Assembly (NCBI GenBank): GCA_028683835.1
Contig: JAQUHB010000006.1
Location: 38,101 to 102,100 of the forward strand
Length of the DNA: 64,000 bases
Direction of reading: 5' to 3'
Source: Sulfurimonadaceae bacterium
GTDB taxonomy: Bacteria > Campylobacterota > Campylobacteria > Campylobacterales > Sulfurimonadaceae
Shown here: positions 37,675 to 49,883 of the stretch, one piece after another
Layout: each line of letters starts with the position of its first letter
Position numbering within the stretch: position 1 is the first letter of the stretch
Made by a program: the position numbers and the translations under genes
Notes under the pieces: generated by a model
Told to the model about the DNA's origin: nothing
What the model saw: the letters and a program-made list of their open reading frames with translations, nothing else
Database searches by the model: none

Positions 37675-38877
37675 CTATTCGTTTCTTAATACAGTGAGGA
37701 TATCAACTTCACTTGCTTTTTTAGCAGGATAATAAGAGGAAAGAATAACAATAAAGAAAGCACCAAAAACTATGATAGCGAAGTCGAGTAAACTTAGATC
37801 TAGTGGGAGTGTTGTTGTAGGATATACATCTTTTGGAAGATGCACTATATCAAATGTGCTCAAAATCCAAATACCGCTTAGTCCTAAAATAACACCAGTT
37901 AAAATCCCACCGATTCCTATAACGATACCAAGATACAAAAATACTTTTTTAATCTCTATCTTAGAAGCCCCTAATGAGAGTAAAAGCGCAATCTCAGAGC
38001 GTCTATTCATAACTGTCATAAGAAGGGAAGAGATGATATTAATCGATGCAATAAGAATTAATAACATCAATACTATAAATAATGATGTTTTTTCTAAAGC
38101 AAGTGCCGCAAAAAAGTTTGTATTGTCTTGCCACCATCCTTTGACTATAACAGTATCTGGCAATATACTCCCTATCTTTTTGATATCTTCTTCGGGATGA
38201 GGAGAATAGATGTGAATACCATCATATCGATCCAAAGGAACAGAGAGAACTTTTTGTAAAGATTCTATATCCGTGTAACTATACGCTTTATCATAAGCGA
38301 TCAATCCTGAATCAAAAAAGTCACTTACTGTAAATCTTTTTATCTTTGGAGTAACAGCAAGCCCACCAGGTTCAACCTGTGTAAAAATATACATCAGTTT
38401 ATCATTTTTTTGAATCTGATATTCTTCTTGAAGAGGCTTTCCAATAATGACACTAAATTTTGAATAGGTTTTATTTTCTACAGCTTTTTTAAATATACTA
38501 TTGACTTTTGATTCTGCTTTAAAATCAACTCCAAAAATATAACCACCTTCAAGTGTAGAACCGCTTCTTGTCATGACAGATGACATAACAAAAGGACTAA
38601 AATTAAGGTTTGGAAACTTATTTTTAAGTGTTGATAATAACTCTTCATTTACAGAGCCATCAAATTTCGGAAGAATTGTTAAAGGATAGTTCATAACAGT
38701 CAGTTTATTTTTAAACTCTTTATCAAAACCATTCATCAGTGCCATAGCAATGATAAGAACCATAACGCCAAGAGTAATACCTAAAAATGCTAAAAGTGCC
38801 GAGAGGAAGATAAAAGGTTGTTCCTTATCAAAGCGTAAGAAACGCTTGACAAGGTAGGGAATGATATTTGTATTCAA
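37675..38877 (-). CDS. LolC/LolE-family lipoprotein-releasing ABC permease
   Basis: This permease is about 400 residues long with an FtsX-type architecture. There is one N-terminal helix after [45 protein letters not shown] (read in two parts), a large periplasmic domain, and three C-terminal helices ([61 protein letters not shown]). I infer a TTG start at 38877 overlapping the secA stop as TTGA; an upstream in-frame ATG at 38919 would lie in the secA zinc-finger region. With LolA nearby it points to lipoprotein sorting. LolD ATPase is not in the window. Whether it is LolC or LolE cannot be told. Confidence 0.85.
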   Translation of the reverse strand: MNTNIIPYLVKRFLRFDKEQPFIFLSALLAFLGITLGVMVLIIAMALMNGFDKEFKNKLTVMNYPLTILPKFDGSVNEELLSTLKNKFPNLNFSPFVMSSVMTRSGSTLEGGYIFGVDFKAESKVNSIFKKAVENKTYSKFSVIIGKPLQEEYQIQKNDKLMYIFTQVEPGGLAVTPKIKRFTVSDFFDSGLIAYDKAYSYTDIESLQKVLSVPLDRYDGIHIYSPHPEEDIKKIGSILPDTVIVKGWWQDNTNFFAALALEKTSLFIVLMLLILIASINIISSLLMTVMNRRSEIALLLSLGASKIEIKKVFLYLGIVIGIGGILTGVILGLSGIWILSTFDIVHLPKDVYPTTTLPLDLSLLDFAIIVFGAFFIVILSSYYPAKKASEVDILTVLRNE

Positions 38878-41447
38878 GACGCAAATACACCTTTTTTCGG
38901 ACCACTCACACCACAACACTGTTTATATTTCTTACCGCTTCCACAAGGGCAAAGATCATTCCTAGCTGGTTTTTTATCTATCATTAAATCATCATTATCA
39001 TGCTTATTAAGATCTAACTGAGAAAGTTCTTGCTCTCTTTCGACCTCTTCTTGACGTGTAAATTCAGCAAGTTCGTCTTCAGCTGCCTTCATTTGAAATT
39101 GAATAATATGAAGCGTTTTTACTGTATTATATTTGATATTTTCAACCAATTCGCTGAAAAGATTATAACTCTCTTTCTTATACTCGACTAAAGGATCTTT
39201 TTGATTATAAGCACGAAGACGAATTCCTGTTTTCATATTATCCATCGTATAAAGATGCTCTCTCCAAGCCGTATCCAAAGTTTTTAGATAAAACTCTCGT
39301 TCAACATCTCCTCTGAGTGTTTCATCCAAGACAGCCATTTTATCATCATAGAAGTTTTTGATATCTGCAAGAAGTTTTGCATAAAGATCATCATAATTAA
39401 GTGATTTAAGTGATTCTCTATCGAGAACAAAATTGATCTCTTCTCTTAACATCAAAGAGAGTTTTTCAAGATTAAAATCTTCTGGAGCATTTCCGCTAAA
39501 GATACTACACTCAATAAGTAAACTTATAAGATACTCTTCTCTGATAAGATCAATTTTTGCTGCTGTGTCATACTCAGGATTTAAAAGCTCATTTCTAAAT
39601 TTATAGATGATTTTTCTTTGCTCATTTGCTACATCATCATACTCAACAATTTGTTTACGTCCTTCATAATGAAGTTGCTCCACTTTTTTCTGCGCTTTTT
39701 CAACTGCGCGTGTTACCATTTTTGATTCTATAAACTCACCATCTGCAACACCGAGTCTTTCCATAATAGCTTTGATTTTATCTGAGCCAAAAATACGAAG
39801 AAGGCTATCTTCAAGTGAAAGATAAAATTGAGTTGTTCCCGGATCACCTTGACGCCCTGAACGTCCACGAAGCTGATTATCGATACGGCGATTTTCATGT
39901 CTCTCAGTTCCTAAGATATATAAACCTCCGAGATCTTTAACCTCTTGGCTTACTTTAATATCAACACCACGTCCAGCCATATTTGTAGCAATTGTTACAG
40001 CACCTTGAACGCCGGCAAATTTGATAATTTCACCCTCTTGTGCGTGATTTTTTGCATTTAAAACTGTGTGTGCGATCTTCTGTTTTTTAAGGAATTCATG
40101 CAGTTTTTCAGATTTTTCAATCGATGCTGTACCAATCAAAACAGGTTGACCGTTTGCTGAAAGCTCTTTGATCTTTTCTACAACCGCATTAAATTTTTCA
40201 AGTTCAGTTTTATAGATAAGGTCATTTAAATCAGCACGGGCAACCGGAAGATTTGTAGGAATTGAAACAACATCAAGATTATAAATCTGAGCGAATTCTG
40301 TTGCTTCTGTTTGTGCAGTTCCTGTCATTCCTGAGAGTTTTTCATACATTCTAAAATAGTTTTGAAATGTAATATCTGCAAGTGTTTGAGTTTCTTGTTT
40401 GATTTCTACGCCCTCTTTTGCTTCGAGTGCCTGATGCAGACCTTCTGAGAATCTACGTCCTTCACTCAAACGTCCCGTAAACTCATCAACAATAACAATT
40501 TCACCCTCATTGACAACATAATCAACATCAATTTCAAAAAGATAGTTTGATTTTAGTGCTTGATCTAAATGATGTGAAAGTGTAGAGTTCTCAACACTAT
40601 AAAGGTTCTCAACGCCAAAAAGCTCTTCAGCTCTTGTGATCCCCTCTTCTGTGATAAGTACAACCCTATCTTTCTCATCTACCGTAAAATGTTCATCTTT
40701 TACCATGTTTAGAGCGACAGCATTAGCTTGTTTGTATGCTTCTAAAGTTTTATTGACCGGTCCAGAGATAATAAGCGGAGTTCTCGCTTCATCTATAAGA
40801 ATAGAATCCACTTCATCAACGATAACAAAGTTATGTCCGCGTTGAACCATATTTTCTTTTGTATAGCTCATATTATCACGCAGATAATCAAATCCAAATT
40901 CATTATTTGTTCCATAAGTAATATCTGCCTGATATTGATTACGTTTTTCATGAGGATCATTAATACTTTCTAAAACAACACCGACACTAAAGCCTAAAAA
41001 TTCATACAAAGGTGCCATATCCATAGCATCACGGCGAGCAAGATAATCATTTACAGTTACAAGATGAACACCTTTTTTAGTCATCGCATTCAATATGATC
41101 GGAAGAGTCGCAACAAGCGTTTTCCCCTCACCTGTTTTCATCTCAGCAATTCTACCCTCATGCAAGACCATTCCACCTAAAAGCTGGACATCATGATGAC
41201 GCATACCAAGAGTTCTTACAGATGCTTCTCTTGTGATTGCAAAAGATTTTTCTAAGATATCATCTAAAGTTTTACTTTTATCTAAAATGAGGTTTTGAAG
41301 TTCGGTAAATGTACCTTTTAGTTCATCATCACTCATTTTTTTGTAAAATTCTTCTAAAGCGTTTATATTATTTATACGTTTTTGATACTTTTTTAGCTCT
41401 CTGTCATTTTTAGTGCCGAATACTTTGCCTACGAATGATTGCAGCAT
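38874..41447 (-). CDS. secA: Preprotein translocase ATPase SecA
   Basis: This 857-residue motor drives Sec-dependent export. Visible features are Walker [57 protein letters not shown], the HWD-type helix region ([16 protein letters not shown]), and the C-terminal SEC-C zinc motif [14 protein letters not shown]. It overlaps the permease gene downstream by TTGA. Confidence 0.98.
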   Translation of the reverse strand: MLQSFVGKVFGTKNDRELKKYQKRINNINALEEFYKKMSDDELKGTFTELQNLILDKSKTLDDILEKSFAITREASVRTLGMRHHDVQLLGGMVLHEGRIAEMKTGEGKTLVATLPIILNAMTKKGVHLVTVNDYLARRDAMDMAPLYEFLGFSVGVVLESINDPHEKRNQYQADITYGTNNEFGFDYLRDNMSYTKENMVQRGHNFVIVDEVDSILIDEARTPLIISGPVNKTLEAYKQANAVALNMVKDEHFTVDEKDRVVLITEEGITRAEELFGVENLYSVENSTLSHHLDQALKSNYLFEIDVDYVVNEGEIVIVDEFTGRLSEGRRFSEGLHQALEAKEGVEIKQETQTLADITFQNYFRMYEKLSGMTGTAQTEATEFAQIYNLDVVSIPTNLPVARADLNDLIYKTELEKFNAVVEKIKELSANGQPVLIGTASIEKSEKLHEFLKKQKIAHTVLNAKNHAQEGEIIKFAGVQGAVTIATNMAGRGVDIKVSQEVKDLGGLYILGTERHENRRIDNQLRGRSGRQGDPGTTQFYLSLEDSLLRIFGSDKIKAIMERLGVADGEFIESKMVTRAVEKAQKKVEQLHYEGRKQIVEYDDVANEQRKIIYKFRNELLNPEYDTAAKIDLIREEYLISLLIECSIFSGNAPEDFNLEKLSLMLREEINFVLDRESLKSLNYDDLYAKLLADIKNFYDDKMAVLDETLRGDVEREFYLKTLDTAWREHLYTMDNMKTGIRLRAYNQKDPLVEYKKESYNLFSELVENIKYNTVKTLHIIQFQMKAAEDELAEFTRQEEVEREQELSQLDLNKHDNDDLMIDKKPARNDLCPCGSGKKYKQCCGVSGPKKGVFAS

Positions 41448-41473
41448 TTTAAACCTTGTTTTAAATTTTTTTT

Positions 41474-41479
41474 ATTCTA
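41474..41479 (-). promoter_or_regulatory. Candidate secA -10 element
   Basis: TAGAAT on the minus strand, in the context TATGATAGAATAAA, about 27 bases upstream of the secA start codon. In this phylum -35 boxes are weak and none is claimed. Confidence 0.4.
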
Positions 41480-41539
41480 TCATACTAAAGATATATTTTT
41501 GCTAAATAGGCTACTAAGCGCTATATATAATTGATTTGA

Positions 41540-41545
41540 TATAAT
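41540..41545 (+). promoter_or_regulatory. Candidate lolA -10 element
   Basis: TATAAT in the extended context TTTGATATAAT lies 21 bases before the lolA ATG, with GGAG (41559-41562) as ribosome-binding site in between. The leader would be only about 15 bases. Confidence 0.55.
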
Positions 41546-41566
41546 AATAAAAAAGAATGGAGTAAT

Positions 41567-42082
41567 ATGAAAAAAACAATAATCTTATCGCTTTTATGTG
41601 CGAATCTTTTTGGTTTTGCAGAGAATCTCAATACTTTCTCGGCACATTTTGTGCAAACGGTTGTAGACGATAAAAAGACGACGATAAAATATAATGGCGA
41701 TATCAAAGCAAAAAGACCAAATATGGCAATGTGGAACTATACCAATCCGGTCAAAAAAGAGATCTATATCAATAGTTCAGATCTTGTAATTATAGAACCA
41801 GAGATTGAACAGGTTATACTTAAAAAAGTGGGTAATACGATCGCATTTTTTGAGATGCTAAAAAATGCCAAAAAAGTAAACAATGAACTTTATAAAGCAA
41901 CATATGAAAAACTAAAAATCGATATACATGTAAAAGCAAATAAAATTGATTCTATTACATATCTTGATGAATTAGAAAATAGAGTCACAATACAGTTTAC
42001 AAACCAGGTAGAAAATCAAAAAATGGATGATAAGGTTTTTAGTGCAAAAATACCTGCAGACTTTGATATAGTTCACCAATAA
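41567..42082 (+). CDS. lolA: Outer membrane lipoprotein carrier LolA
   Basis: This 171-residue periplasmic chaperone has a short signal peptide (IILSLLCANLFGFA) and the LolA pattern NTFSAHFVQTVVDDKKTTIKY, YNGDIKAKRPNMAMWNYTNP and KKEIYINSSDLVIIEPEIEQV. It ferries lipoproteins from the LolCDE complex to the outer membrane. It is divergent from secA and converges with acnB. Confidence 0.9.
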   Translation: MKKTIILSLLCANLFGFAENLNTFSAHFVQTVVDDKKTTIKYNGDIKAKRPNMAMWNYTNPVKKEIYINSSDLVIIEPEIEQVILKKVGNTIAFFEMLKNAKKVNNELYKATYEKLKIDIHVKANKIDSITYLDELENRVTIQFTNQVENQKMDDKVFSAKIPADFDIVHQ

Positions 42083-42087
42083 GAGGT

Positions 42088-42120
42088 TTTACATGTAAGC
42101 AAAAGTTACTTACATGTAAA
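42088..42120. terminator. Bidirectional hairpin between lolA and acnB
   Basis: Perfect 12-bp inverted repeat TTTACATGTAAG (42088-42099) and CTTACATGTAAA (42109-42120) with a 9-base loop, between the convergent ends of lolA and acnB. It has no long T-run, so termination strength is uncertain, but the position fits. Confidence 0.6.
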
Positions 42121-42123
42121 GAG

Positions 42124-44715
42124 TTATACAGGCTTAATAACTACGCCATATTTATTTTGTGCTACATCACGAGCTTCAAGATGATAATCTTTGATCTCAT
42201 TAAAGTTTAAGTATTTATAAACATTCGCTTCTTTACCTTCAAGTTTTTGAGGAACGATACTCATATACTCTTCAACAGTTGGAATACGTCCAAGTTTAGC
42301 ACACACAGATGCAAGCTCGGCAGAGCCAAGATAAACTTGAGTCCCTTTTCCTAAACGGTTATCGAAGTTACGAGTTGAAGTTGAAAATACAGTTGAGCCT
42401 GGACGTGCACTTGCCTGGTTCCCCATACAAAGAGAGCATCCTGGAACCTCAGTTTGTGCTTCTATAGAATTATAAACATCATAGTAACCTTCGTTAATAA
42501 GTTGTTGCTCATCCATACGAGTCGGTGGAACGATCCAAAATTTTTCAACAGCGACTTTGCCTTCACCACGCATCACTTCACCAGCGGCACGATAGTGACC
42601 GATGTTTGTCATACAGCTTCCTAAGAATACTTCATCAATTTTCTCACCGGCAACTTCACTTAAAAGTTTTACGTTGTCTGGATCATTAGGACAAGCAAGA
42701 ATCGGCTCAGTAACTTCATTCAGATTGATATCGATAACAGCTGCATACTCGGCGTCAGCATCAGGTTTCATAAGTGTCGGATTTGCTAACCATTCTTTCA
42801 TTTTATCTGCACGGCGTTGCAAAGTACGAGCATCTTGGTAACCATCAGCAATCATAGACTCGATCAAAGTAACGTTTGATTTTAGGTACTCGATAACCGG
42901 TTCTTCGTTGAGTAAAACTGTACAAGCAGCAGCAGAACGCTCAGCTGACGCATCTGAAAGCTCAAATGCTTGCTCAGCTTTTAGATTTGGAAGACCTTCG
43001 ATCTCTAAAATACGTCCGTTGAAAATGTTTTTCTTACCTTTTTTTTCAACAGTTAAAAGACCTTGTTGGATTGCAAAATATGGAATTGCATTTACAAGGT
43101 CACGAAGAGTAATCCCCGGTTGCAATTCTCCGCTGAAACGTACAAGTACAGATTCTGGCATTGTTAAAGGCATACTTCCAGTAACACCGGCGAATGCAAC
43201 AATTCCAGAGCCCCCTGGAAAAGAGATACCAATTGGAAAACGTGTATGGCTATCTCCACCTGTTCCAACCGTATCTGGCAATGTCAAACGATTCAGCCAT
43301 GAATGGATAACTCCATCACCTGGACGAAGTGCAACACCTGAACGGTTTGAGATAAAATCTGGTAAAGTATGGTGCATAATAACATCAGATGGCTTTGGAT
43401 ATGCCGCCGTGTGACAAAATGACTGCATCACCAAATCAGCAGAGAAGCCAAGCGCTGCAAGTTCTTTGATCTCATCACGAGTCATAGGACCAGTTGTATC
43501 TTGACTTCCTACAGTTGCAGTAACTGGCTCAACATACATACCTGGACGAACACCAGTTGTTCCACAAGCTTTACCTACCATTTTTTGAGCAAGAGTGTAA
43601 CCTTTGCCAGTATCTTCTGGTTGGACAGGAGTCAAGAAAAGGTCACTTGTTCCAAGACCTAAAACACCGCGAGCTTTAGCAGTTAAACCACGACCGATGA
43701 TAAGTGGAATACGTCCACCAGCACGTACTTCATCTACGATAGTATTTGGATTTAATTCAAAAGTAGCGATACAGGCACCATTTTTATGTGCTTCGCCTTT
43801 GAAAGGATAGATAGTCACAACATCACCTGTTTCCATTTGAGTAACATCAAATTCAAGTGGAAGTGCGCCAGAATCTTCACATGTAGCAAAGAAGATAGGA
43901 GCGATAATGCTACCGATAACAACACCGCCAGTACGTTTGTTTGGAACACCCGGGATATCATCACCCATATGCCATTGAACAGAGTTTACACCTGATTTTC
44001 TAGATGAACCTGTACCAACAACATCACCTACATAAGCAAGTGGATGCCCTTTTTCTTTCAAAGTTTTAATAGTTGAAAGAGCATTTTCCATTCTTGATTG
44101 AAGCATAGAGTTGGCATGAAGTGGAATATCTGAACGTGTAAATGCTTCAGATGCAGGTGAAAGATCATCTGTATTTGTTTCGCCCGGAACTTTATAAACA
44201 GTTACTGTGATCTCTTTTGCTAATTCTGGTTTAGAAGTAAACCACTCAGCATTTGCCCATGATGTCATAACTTCAGTTGCCGCTGCACTTCCGGCTTTGT
44301 AAAGTTCTTCAACATCATTAAATGCATCATATACAAGAAGTGTATGTTTTAAAGCTTCAATCGCTTCTTTTACAACAGCATTGTTTGTTGATTTCAATGC
44401 GTCAACTAAAGGTTTCACATTGTAACCGCCAAGCATCATTCCAAGCATTTTCACTGCTATTTCTGAATTTATAGAAGAAACTTTTACATTTTCTTGAACT
44501 ACATCATTTAAAAACGCTGCTTTTACATAGGCTGCATCATCAACACCAGGAGAAACACGGTTTGTTAATAGTTCAACATAATAATCAGCATCACCATCAC
44601 CTTTTTTGATCATCTCTATCAATTGTGCTGTTTGTTCAGCTGAAAGTGGAAGTGGAGGAACACCTAACTCTGCGCGCTCAGCAACGTGAGCTTTATAATC
44701 TTCGATAAAAGCCAT
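42124..44715 (-). CDS. acnB: Aconitate hydratase B (AcnB)
   Basis: This protein of about 863 residues interconverts citrate and isocitrate with a 4Fe-4S cluster. AcnB-type order is seen: an N-terminal HEAT-like domain, then the swivel domain ([32 protein letters not shown]), then the catalytic domains with [19 protein letters not shown] and the cluster region [16 protein letters not shown] and [11 protein letters not shown]. Of two adjacent ATGs I prefer 44715, since AGAGGAG is too close to the first. It belongs functionally to the (reductive) TCA set but stands outside the operon. Confidence 0.96.
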   Translation of the reverse strand: MAFIEDYKAHVAERAELGVPPLPLSAEQTAQLIEMIKKGDGDADYYVELLTNRVSPGVDDAAYVKAAFLNDVVQENVKVSSINSEIAVKMLGMMLGGYNVKPLVDALKSTNNAVVKEAIEALKHTLLVYDAFNDVEELYKAGSAAATEVMTSWANAEWFTSKPELAKEITVTVYKVPGETNTDDLSPASEAFTRSDIPLHANSMLQSRMENALSTIKTLKEKGHPLAYVGDVVGTGSSRKSGVNSVQWHMGDDIPGVPNKRTGGVVIGSIIAPIFFATCEDSGALPLEFDVTQMETGDVVTIYPFKGEAHKNGACIATFELNPNTIVDEVRAGGRIPLIIGRGLTAKARGVLGLGTSDLFLTPVQPEDTGKGYTLAQKMVGKACGTTGVRPGMYVEPVTATVGSQDTTGPMTRDEIKELAALGFSADLVMQSFCHTAAYPKPSDVIMHHTLPDFISNRSGVALRPGDGVIHSWLNRLTLPDTVGTGGDSHTRFPIGISFPGGSGIVAFAGVTGSMPLTMPESVLVRFSGELQPGITLRDLVNAIPYFAIQQGLLTVEKKGKKNIFNGRILEIEGLPNLKAEQAFELSDASAERSAAACTVLLNEEPVIEYLKSNVTLIESMIADGYQDARTLQRRADKMKEWLANPTLMKPDADAEYAAVIDINLNEVTEPILACPNDPDNVKLLSEVAGEKIDEVFLGSCMTNIGHYRAAGEVMRGEGKVAVEKFWIVPPTRMDEQQLINEGYYDVYNSIEAQTEVPGCSLCMGNQASARPGSTVFSTSTRNFDNRLGKGTQVYLGSAELASVCAKLGRIPTVEEYMSIVPQKLEGKEANVYKYLNFNEIKDYHLEARDVAQNKYGVVIKPV

Positions 44716-44844
44716 CATGACTCCTCTTAATTTTATTTTATGTTCGATTATAACTGAAAAATTTGTTCATTTTTTTATTGTGTTAACTATAGTAACATTT
44801 AAAATGGGATTTTTTTACAAAATGTGTATTTATGTAACATACAA

Positions 44845-47145
44845 CTACAATATTTCTCTGATCCCTTTTGAATTTGGCTCAGAAAGTATTCCGCTGTCTT
44901 CAAGCTGTTCTATAACACGTGCTGATCTATTGTAACCTATTTGCAACCTTCGTTGAAGGTAAGAGATTGATGTTTTCTTTTCAGACAAAATAATGTTTTT
45001 TGCCTCTTCATAGAGTGGATCAAGCTCCTCATTTGAATCAGAAGAAGAACCACTTCTATTGTATTCATTTTCTTCTACTAGAAAACTTTTATCATACGCT
45101 GGTTCACGCTGAGATTTGATAAAGTCAACAATCTTCTCTATCTCCTCTTCTGTAGTCCATGGCGCATGCAGACGTACAAGTCCTGTCGCACCTGGAGGTG
45201 TAAAAAGCATATCTCCTCGACCTAATAGTGATTCAGCACCTTGTTGATCAAGGATAATTTTACTATCTATTTTTTGCCCTACTCTGTAACTGATACGTGA
45301 TGGAAGGTTTGCTTTTATAAGTCCGGTAACAACATCTACAGATGGACGCTGAGTTGCAACAACTAAGTGAATTCCAGCAGCTCTTGCCATCTGAGCAAGC
45401 CTTGCGATGGAATGTTCGACATCTTTTCCGCTTGTCATCATCAAATCCGCAAGCTCATCAATGATGATTACAATATATGAAAGCTCTTTGCCGCCCTCTT
45501 TCTTAATCTTTTCATTGTAGTTTTCAATATTTTTTGTGCGGGTATCGCTCATCATCTCATATCGTCTTTCCATTTCTGAAACCATATTATTGAGTGCCAC
45601 AACAGCCTGCTTTGCTTTTGTGATAACGGGAGTTAAAAGATGAGGAATATCATTATAGATAGAAAACTCAAGCATTTTTGGGTCTATCATCAAAAGACGC
45701 AACTGATCTGGAGAGTTTTTATACAAAAGACTTAATATCATCGAGTTGATACCAACACTTTTTCCACTTCCCGTAGTTCCGGCAATCAATAAGTGCGGAA
45801 GTTTTTTAAGGTCTGTGATAAAAGGTCTTCCAACAATATCTTTTCCAAGGATAAGCGTGAGTGAAGATTTTGATTCTTGAAACAGTTGACTCTCTATAAG
45901 ATCTCTCATATAAATTGTCTCAACTGTTTTATTTGGAATCTCAATTCCTACAACATCTTTTCCTGGAATCGGTGCTTGAATACGGATAGTCTGAGCACGA
46001 AGAGCCATAGCAAGATCATCTTGAAGACCTAAGATTTTAGAGACTTTAACATTCGCGGCAGGTTTAAACTCAAATGTAGAAACAACAGGTCCAGCGTAAG
46101 TTCTGATAACATCGCCATCAATATTAAAATGAGAAAGTTTGGCTATAAGCTCTTTGATCTTATCATCAAGTTCCACTTCATCGACCATATTTGTTTTTGT
46201 CGGAGCTTTTTGTAAAAAATCAGCTGATGGGAGTTTGAAGTTTTTAGGTTTATCTACTTTTCCTTTTTCGATATCTTCTAAAAGTTTAGTATTTTCCTCA
46301 AGTTCTTCAACTATTACCGCACCTTTTTGCTCTTTGACTTTTTTTGCGAGAGAAACAATAGTTTTATTTTCCTCTTTTACTTCATTTATTTCCTCTTCAA
46401 TTTTCTGCACAACCTGAGACTCTTTTTTTTCTTCTCTTTTGATGAGTTTGATCTCAAAAGCAGTATCATCCACTTCATCAAAATTGCTTTGATAAACCTC
46501 TTCTGGTTCTTCGTAAACATACTCTTCTGTTAAAGGTTCATATGCTGGATCTTCTATTTTTTGCTCAAACTTTTGGATCTCTTCTTTCGCTTTTTGCAAT
46601 TGTGCTTGCTTTTGTTCTTGAACTCTAATCTTCTCTTTCTCCTGCACTTTCTTTTTTGCTTTCTCTCGACTGACATGTAAGTAGTTTTTAAAAATACCGA
46701 ATCTTTCCAAAAGAGGCTCTATTAGTTCATGAAAAGTCTTATCAAAATAGATGGTCACACCCACGATACTGGTTATAAACCAAAAAATCCAAACACCAAA
46801 AAGACCGATAAACGGAGAAAGAAACTCTACAAAATTTGCTCCAAGCGTTCCTCTAAATTCATTTGAAATAATCAAACCTTGAAAAATAATAAGCGAAAAA
46901 AAGATTAGCACAGATGCCAGAGTAATTTCCAAAGATCTTAGAGTAAATGTTGGATATCTATAGATATAATAAAGTGGATAGAGAAGAATAAAGGGATAAA
47001 AATAAGAGAGATATCCAAAAGTCTCATGATTAAACTCTCCAAAAAGAGCTCCAAGTTTTCCGATGATAGAGCTATCGGCTAAAATCGTTGAAACTCCAAG
47101 ATAAATAAAAATACCAAAAACTATAATAAATAATATATTTCGCAA
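44845..47145 (-). CDS. ftsK: DNA translocase FtsK
   Basis: This 766-residue septal DNA pump has about four N-terminal membrane helices (residues 1-150), a charged Glu/Lys-rich linker (about 160-300), the motor with Walker A GTTGSGKSVGINSM and Walker B VIIIDELADLMM, and a C-terminal winged-helix gamma domain (SYLQRRLQIGYNRSARVIEQL). It segregates chromosome dimers at division. Shorter than E. coli FtsK because of its short linker. Confidence 0.96.
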   Translation of the reverse strand: MRNILFIIVFGIFIYLGVSTILADSSIIGKLGALFGEFNHETFGYLSYFYPFILLYPLYYIYRYPTFTLRSLEITLASVLIFFSLIIFQGLIISNEFRGTLGANFVEFLSPFIGLFGVWIFWFITSIVGVTIYFDKTFHELIEPLLERFGIFKNYLHVSREKAKKKVQEKEKIRVQEQKQAQLQKAKEEIQKFEQKIEDPAYEPLTEEYVYEEPEEVYQSNFDEVDDTAFEIKLIKREEKKESQVVQKIEEEINEVKEENKTIVSLAKKVKEQKGAVIVEELEENTKLLEDIEKGKVDKPKNFKLPSADFLQKAPTKTNMVDEVELDDKIKELIAKLSHFNIDGDVIRTYAGPVVSTFEFKPAANVKVSKILGLQDDLAMALRAQTIRIQAPIPGKDVVGIEIPNKTVETIYMRDLIESQLFQESKSSLTLILGKDIVGRPFITDLKKLPHLLIAGTTGSGKSVGINSMILSLLYKNSPDQLRLLMIDPKMLEFSIYNDIPHLLTPVITKAKQAVVALNNMVSEMERRYEMMSDTRTKNIENYNEKIKKEGGKELSYIVIIIDELADLMMTSGKDVEHSIARLAQMARAAGIHLVVATQRPSVDVVTGLIKANLPSRISYRVGQKIDSKIILDQQGAESLLGRGDMLFTPPGATGLVRLHAPWTTEEEIEKIVDFIKSQREPAYDKSFLVEENEYNRSGSSSDSNEELDPLYEEAKNIILSEKKTSISYLQRRLQIGYNRSARVIEQLEDSGILSEPNSKGIREIL

Positions 47146-47201
47146 TAAAAAATCCTAATGTAAAATGAAAGTGGAGTATAGCAAAAAAAGTAGCACAGAG
47201 G

Positions 47202-49721
47202 CTACTTCATGTAATTTACTAAAGAAAGTTGAGAAACTTTTGAGATAGTTGAGTAGATAGCCTGATAATTTAATTGAAGCTGATTGAGTTGCAAAGTTGC
47301 CTGTGCAATATCAGTATCTGCAATATCTGAGCGCATACTTTGTGCGCTTAAAGTAAGGGTTTGTGCACGGTCCGAAGCTGCTTGAAGAGACTGTGAATAT
47401 ACACCCGATTGTGCTTGAAGTGTTGCTATATGACTATCAAGATCATTGATCATCTGAATACCATTTTGAATTCCAACATTTCTTAAATCACCATTTTGCG
47501 CATCTGCTCTGTTTTTTCCCTGTTCAACAGAACTGATGATTGCATCAATACTAGCAAAAAAATCTGTTTTTGGATCACTAATAGTCAAAGAACTATTTGC
47601 ATTAAACTCTAAAGAAGAACCAGATGTTTTAGTACCAGCGGGTGGATATGTGGTACTGTTGGCATCAGTTAATGAAAAATCTGCTTTTGTAGCAACAGCA
47701 TTCGTTTGCTTAAATTCGATTTGACCTTTATTGTCAAGTGAAACTGTTGAATAAACATTAGCGCTGGTAATTGCTGCATTATACGCAATACCATATGCAG
47801 CTTTATTAACAGCATTATTTATGGTTGTGTAGTTAGAAGTTGCTGTAGGATCTGGAAGATTACCACTTACGATCATATTCATTGTATCTGTTAGCTGTTT
47901 ATAAGTAACACTATTCCCATCACTTGGATTTCCTGATGCATCTAATAAAGGGTATGTCGTTATTGTACCTGTTTTTGAATCTGTAACAGTAAAGTCCGAA
48001 CCACCTGAAGCGGTAGATCTGAGTGTAATTTTTGCATTTATTGTATTTCCATTTATATCTAAACCATTGAGGCTAAGTTGCTGAAAGACTCCACTTATTA
48101 TATTTGGAGCAATACCAGAAGGATCAGTTACAAATGGGGAACTACCTGAAACATCAGCCAATTTTGTGCTATTAGTAGCATATGAATTATCTGCTCTCAC
48201 TATTTGAGAAACATTTGATATAAGCTGATTTCCGGATTTTTCAAATTTTGCATTATCATAGCTGATACCTGCATTGGAGGCAAGCGCAGCAATAGGCAGA
48301 GGAGTTGGTAAAGAGTTATCCATTGATGTTAATTGAACATTAATATTATTTGGTTGAGCAGATGTAGAAAAATTTATACGACCATTGGAAATATTTGCCA
48401 CAAAATCACCACCAGAGCCACCATATGAGTTTTGTATTGAATTTAAAAGGTCTTGAACAGTAGTTGTAGGTGTCACTGCCAAAGAATTTGCTACATTAGT
48501 GCCACTAACATCTGTACCACCCAAACTTATAGAACTGATATTAGATTGAAAAATATCTATCAAAGGTGTAGTAGTTGTTGCCAAATTTCCAGATTTTGTT
48601 CTTAAATCCATATTTAAGGAAAAACTACCTGTATTAGCTTGATTTTTCGTTTGACCAACTGTAGTTGTATAGCTAGATACTTCACTTTTTGTGAATTCAA
48701 CTACAGAAGTACCGTTACTATTGAGTTTATCAAGATTACTAACAGCACCAGCTGGATCGACATTACCTACCATGTGAAAATCCAGTTTCGAACTTCCAGA
48801 CAGATTATCTTGTATCTCAATTTGTCCCACTGCATTTAAATTAACATTCACAACTTTATTTGTAGACGTATTACCATATGACTGACCAATTTTATCAAGC
48901 AGGCTTTGAACTGTATCGCCATCATTCATGTTGATGGTTGTTTTAAAAGTAGAGCCGTCATGATTGGTTCCAGAAATATAAAAATGATTTTGAGAATTTG
49001 TATTATTAACAGCGGTACTAGAAGCACCCATAAGATCTCTTATCGTATCTGTTGACGCTATAAACTGCTGTGTACCTGCGCTTGCAGGTAATGAAGTATC
49101 TGTCATAATATCTGGATGAAGAACAGATTGATTGAGATTTTGCACATTTGTCGTAATCATTCTTTTGGTTGTACTCTCTTGACCTAAAAACATATCAGAA
49201 CCAGGAATATTGTATTCTTGAGTAGCATTTGAACCTAAAAAAGATGTTAAAGACTGATCATTTCCAAGATAATTTCCCTTGTCATCTATGGGCTTTTGAT
49301 TGACCATAGAACCTGAAAAAATATATTGACCATTAATAGATGTATTTGCCAAACTTTTAAGCTGTGTCTCTAGTCCCCTCATTTCACCTGCAAGTGCTTG
49401 CATGCTCTCAGGAGAGTTGGCAGCTGAGCCTGCTTGTATCAGTTTTGTTTTAAACTGATCAAGAGTTGATGTAATTGAACTTATAGTTGAATCAGTTTGT
49501 TGGGAGAATTTAAGTCCACTATTTGCACTAGTAGATACTTGATTAAAAGTATTTATTTCATTATCAAGTCTCATTGTGTCGGCAAATGAAGTCGGTGCTT
49601 CATATGCGTATTCAAATTTCTGTCCTGACGCAATTTGTTTATTAACATCAAAAAGTTTCTGATTAAGATTATTTGTATTAGAATTTTGAACTTGATAATA
49701 CATACTTTGAGTTATTCTCAT
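47202..49721 (-). CDS. flgL: Flagellar hook-associated protein 3 (FlgL)
   Basis: This hook-filament junction protein has flagellin-like ends. The N terminus is MRITQSMYYQVQNSNTNNLN and LFDVNKQIASGQKFEYAYEAP; the C terminus is SDIADTDIAQATLQLNQLQ, LNYQAIYSTISKVSQLSLVNYM. I choose the ATG at 49721 (839 residues), which has GGAG eight bases upstream; the ATG eight codons earlier lacks one. The long Ser/Thr/Asn-rich central domain makes it far larger than enterobacterial FlgL (about 300 residues), as is usual in Campylobacterota. Confidence 0.93.
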   Translation of the reverse strand: MRITQSMYYQVQNSNTNNLNQKLFDVNKQIASGQKFEYAYEAPTSFADTMRLDNEINTFNQVSTSANSGLKFSQQTDSTISSITSTLDQFKTKLIQAGSAANSPESMQALAGEMRGLETQLKSLANTSINGQYIFSGSMVNQKPIDDKGNYLGNDQSLTSFLGSNATQEYNIPGSDMFLGQESTTKRMITTNVQNLNQSVLHPDIMTDTSLPASAGTQQFIASTDTIRDLMGASSTAVNNTNSQNHFYISGTNHDGSTFKTTINMNDGDTVQSLLDKIGQSYGNTSTNKVVNVNLNAVGQIEIQDNLSGSSKLDFHMVGNVDPAGAVSNLDKLNSNGTSVVEFTKSEVSSYTTTVGQTKNQANTGSFSLNMDLRTKSGNLATTTTPLIDIFQSNISSISLGGTDVSGTNVANSLAVTPTTTVQDLLNSIQNSYGGSGGDFVANISNGRINFSTSAQPNNINVQLTSMDNSLPTPLPIAALASNAGISYDNAKFEKSGNQLISNVSQIVRADNSYATNSTKLADVSGSSPFVTDPSGIAPNIISGVFQQLSLNGLDINGNTINAKITLRSTASGGSDFTVTDSKTGTITTYPLLDASGNPSDGNSVTYKQLTDTMNMIVSGNLPDPTATSNYTTINNAVNKAAYGIAYNAAITSANVYSTVSLDNKGQIEFKQTNAVATKADFSLTDANSTTYPPAGTKTSGSSLEFNANSSLTISDPKTDFFASIDAIISSVEQGKNRADAQNGDLRNVGIQNGIQMINDLDSHIATLQAQSGVYSQSLQAASDRAQTLTLSAQSMRSDIADTDIAQATLQLNQLQLNYQAIYSTISKVSQLSLVNYMK

Positions 49722-49797
49722 ATCACATCTCCATCTATTGTGCATTTACCTATAAAATCTTTTAAGCAATAAAAGTTCCATTAAAGTTTACACACTT

Positions 49798-49803
49798 ATA
49801 TCG
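49798..49803 (-). promoter_or_regulatory. Candidate sigma-28 -10 element for flgL
   Basis: CGATAT on the minus strand, in GGACGATATAAG, about 77 bases upstream of the flgL start. CGATWT is the sigma-28 core described for Campylobacter flagellar genes. A TAAATTAT stretch lies upstream. Plausible but not proven. Confidence 0.4.
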
Positions 49804-49883
49804 TCCAATAGATTTATAATTTAAACACTCCTTCTAAATCTTATTTTAATAATTCTTTTTGTATAATTCTATTCTTCAAAAAT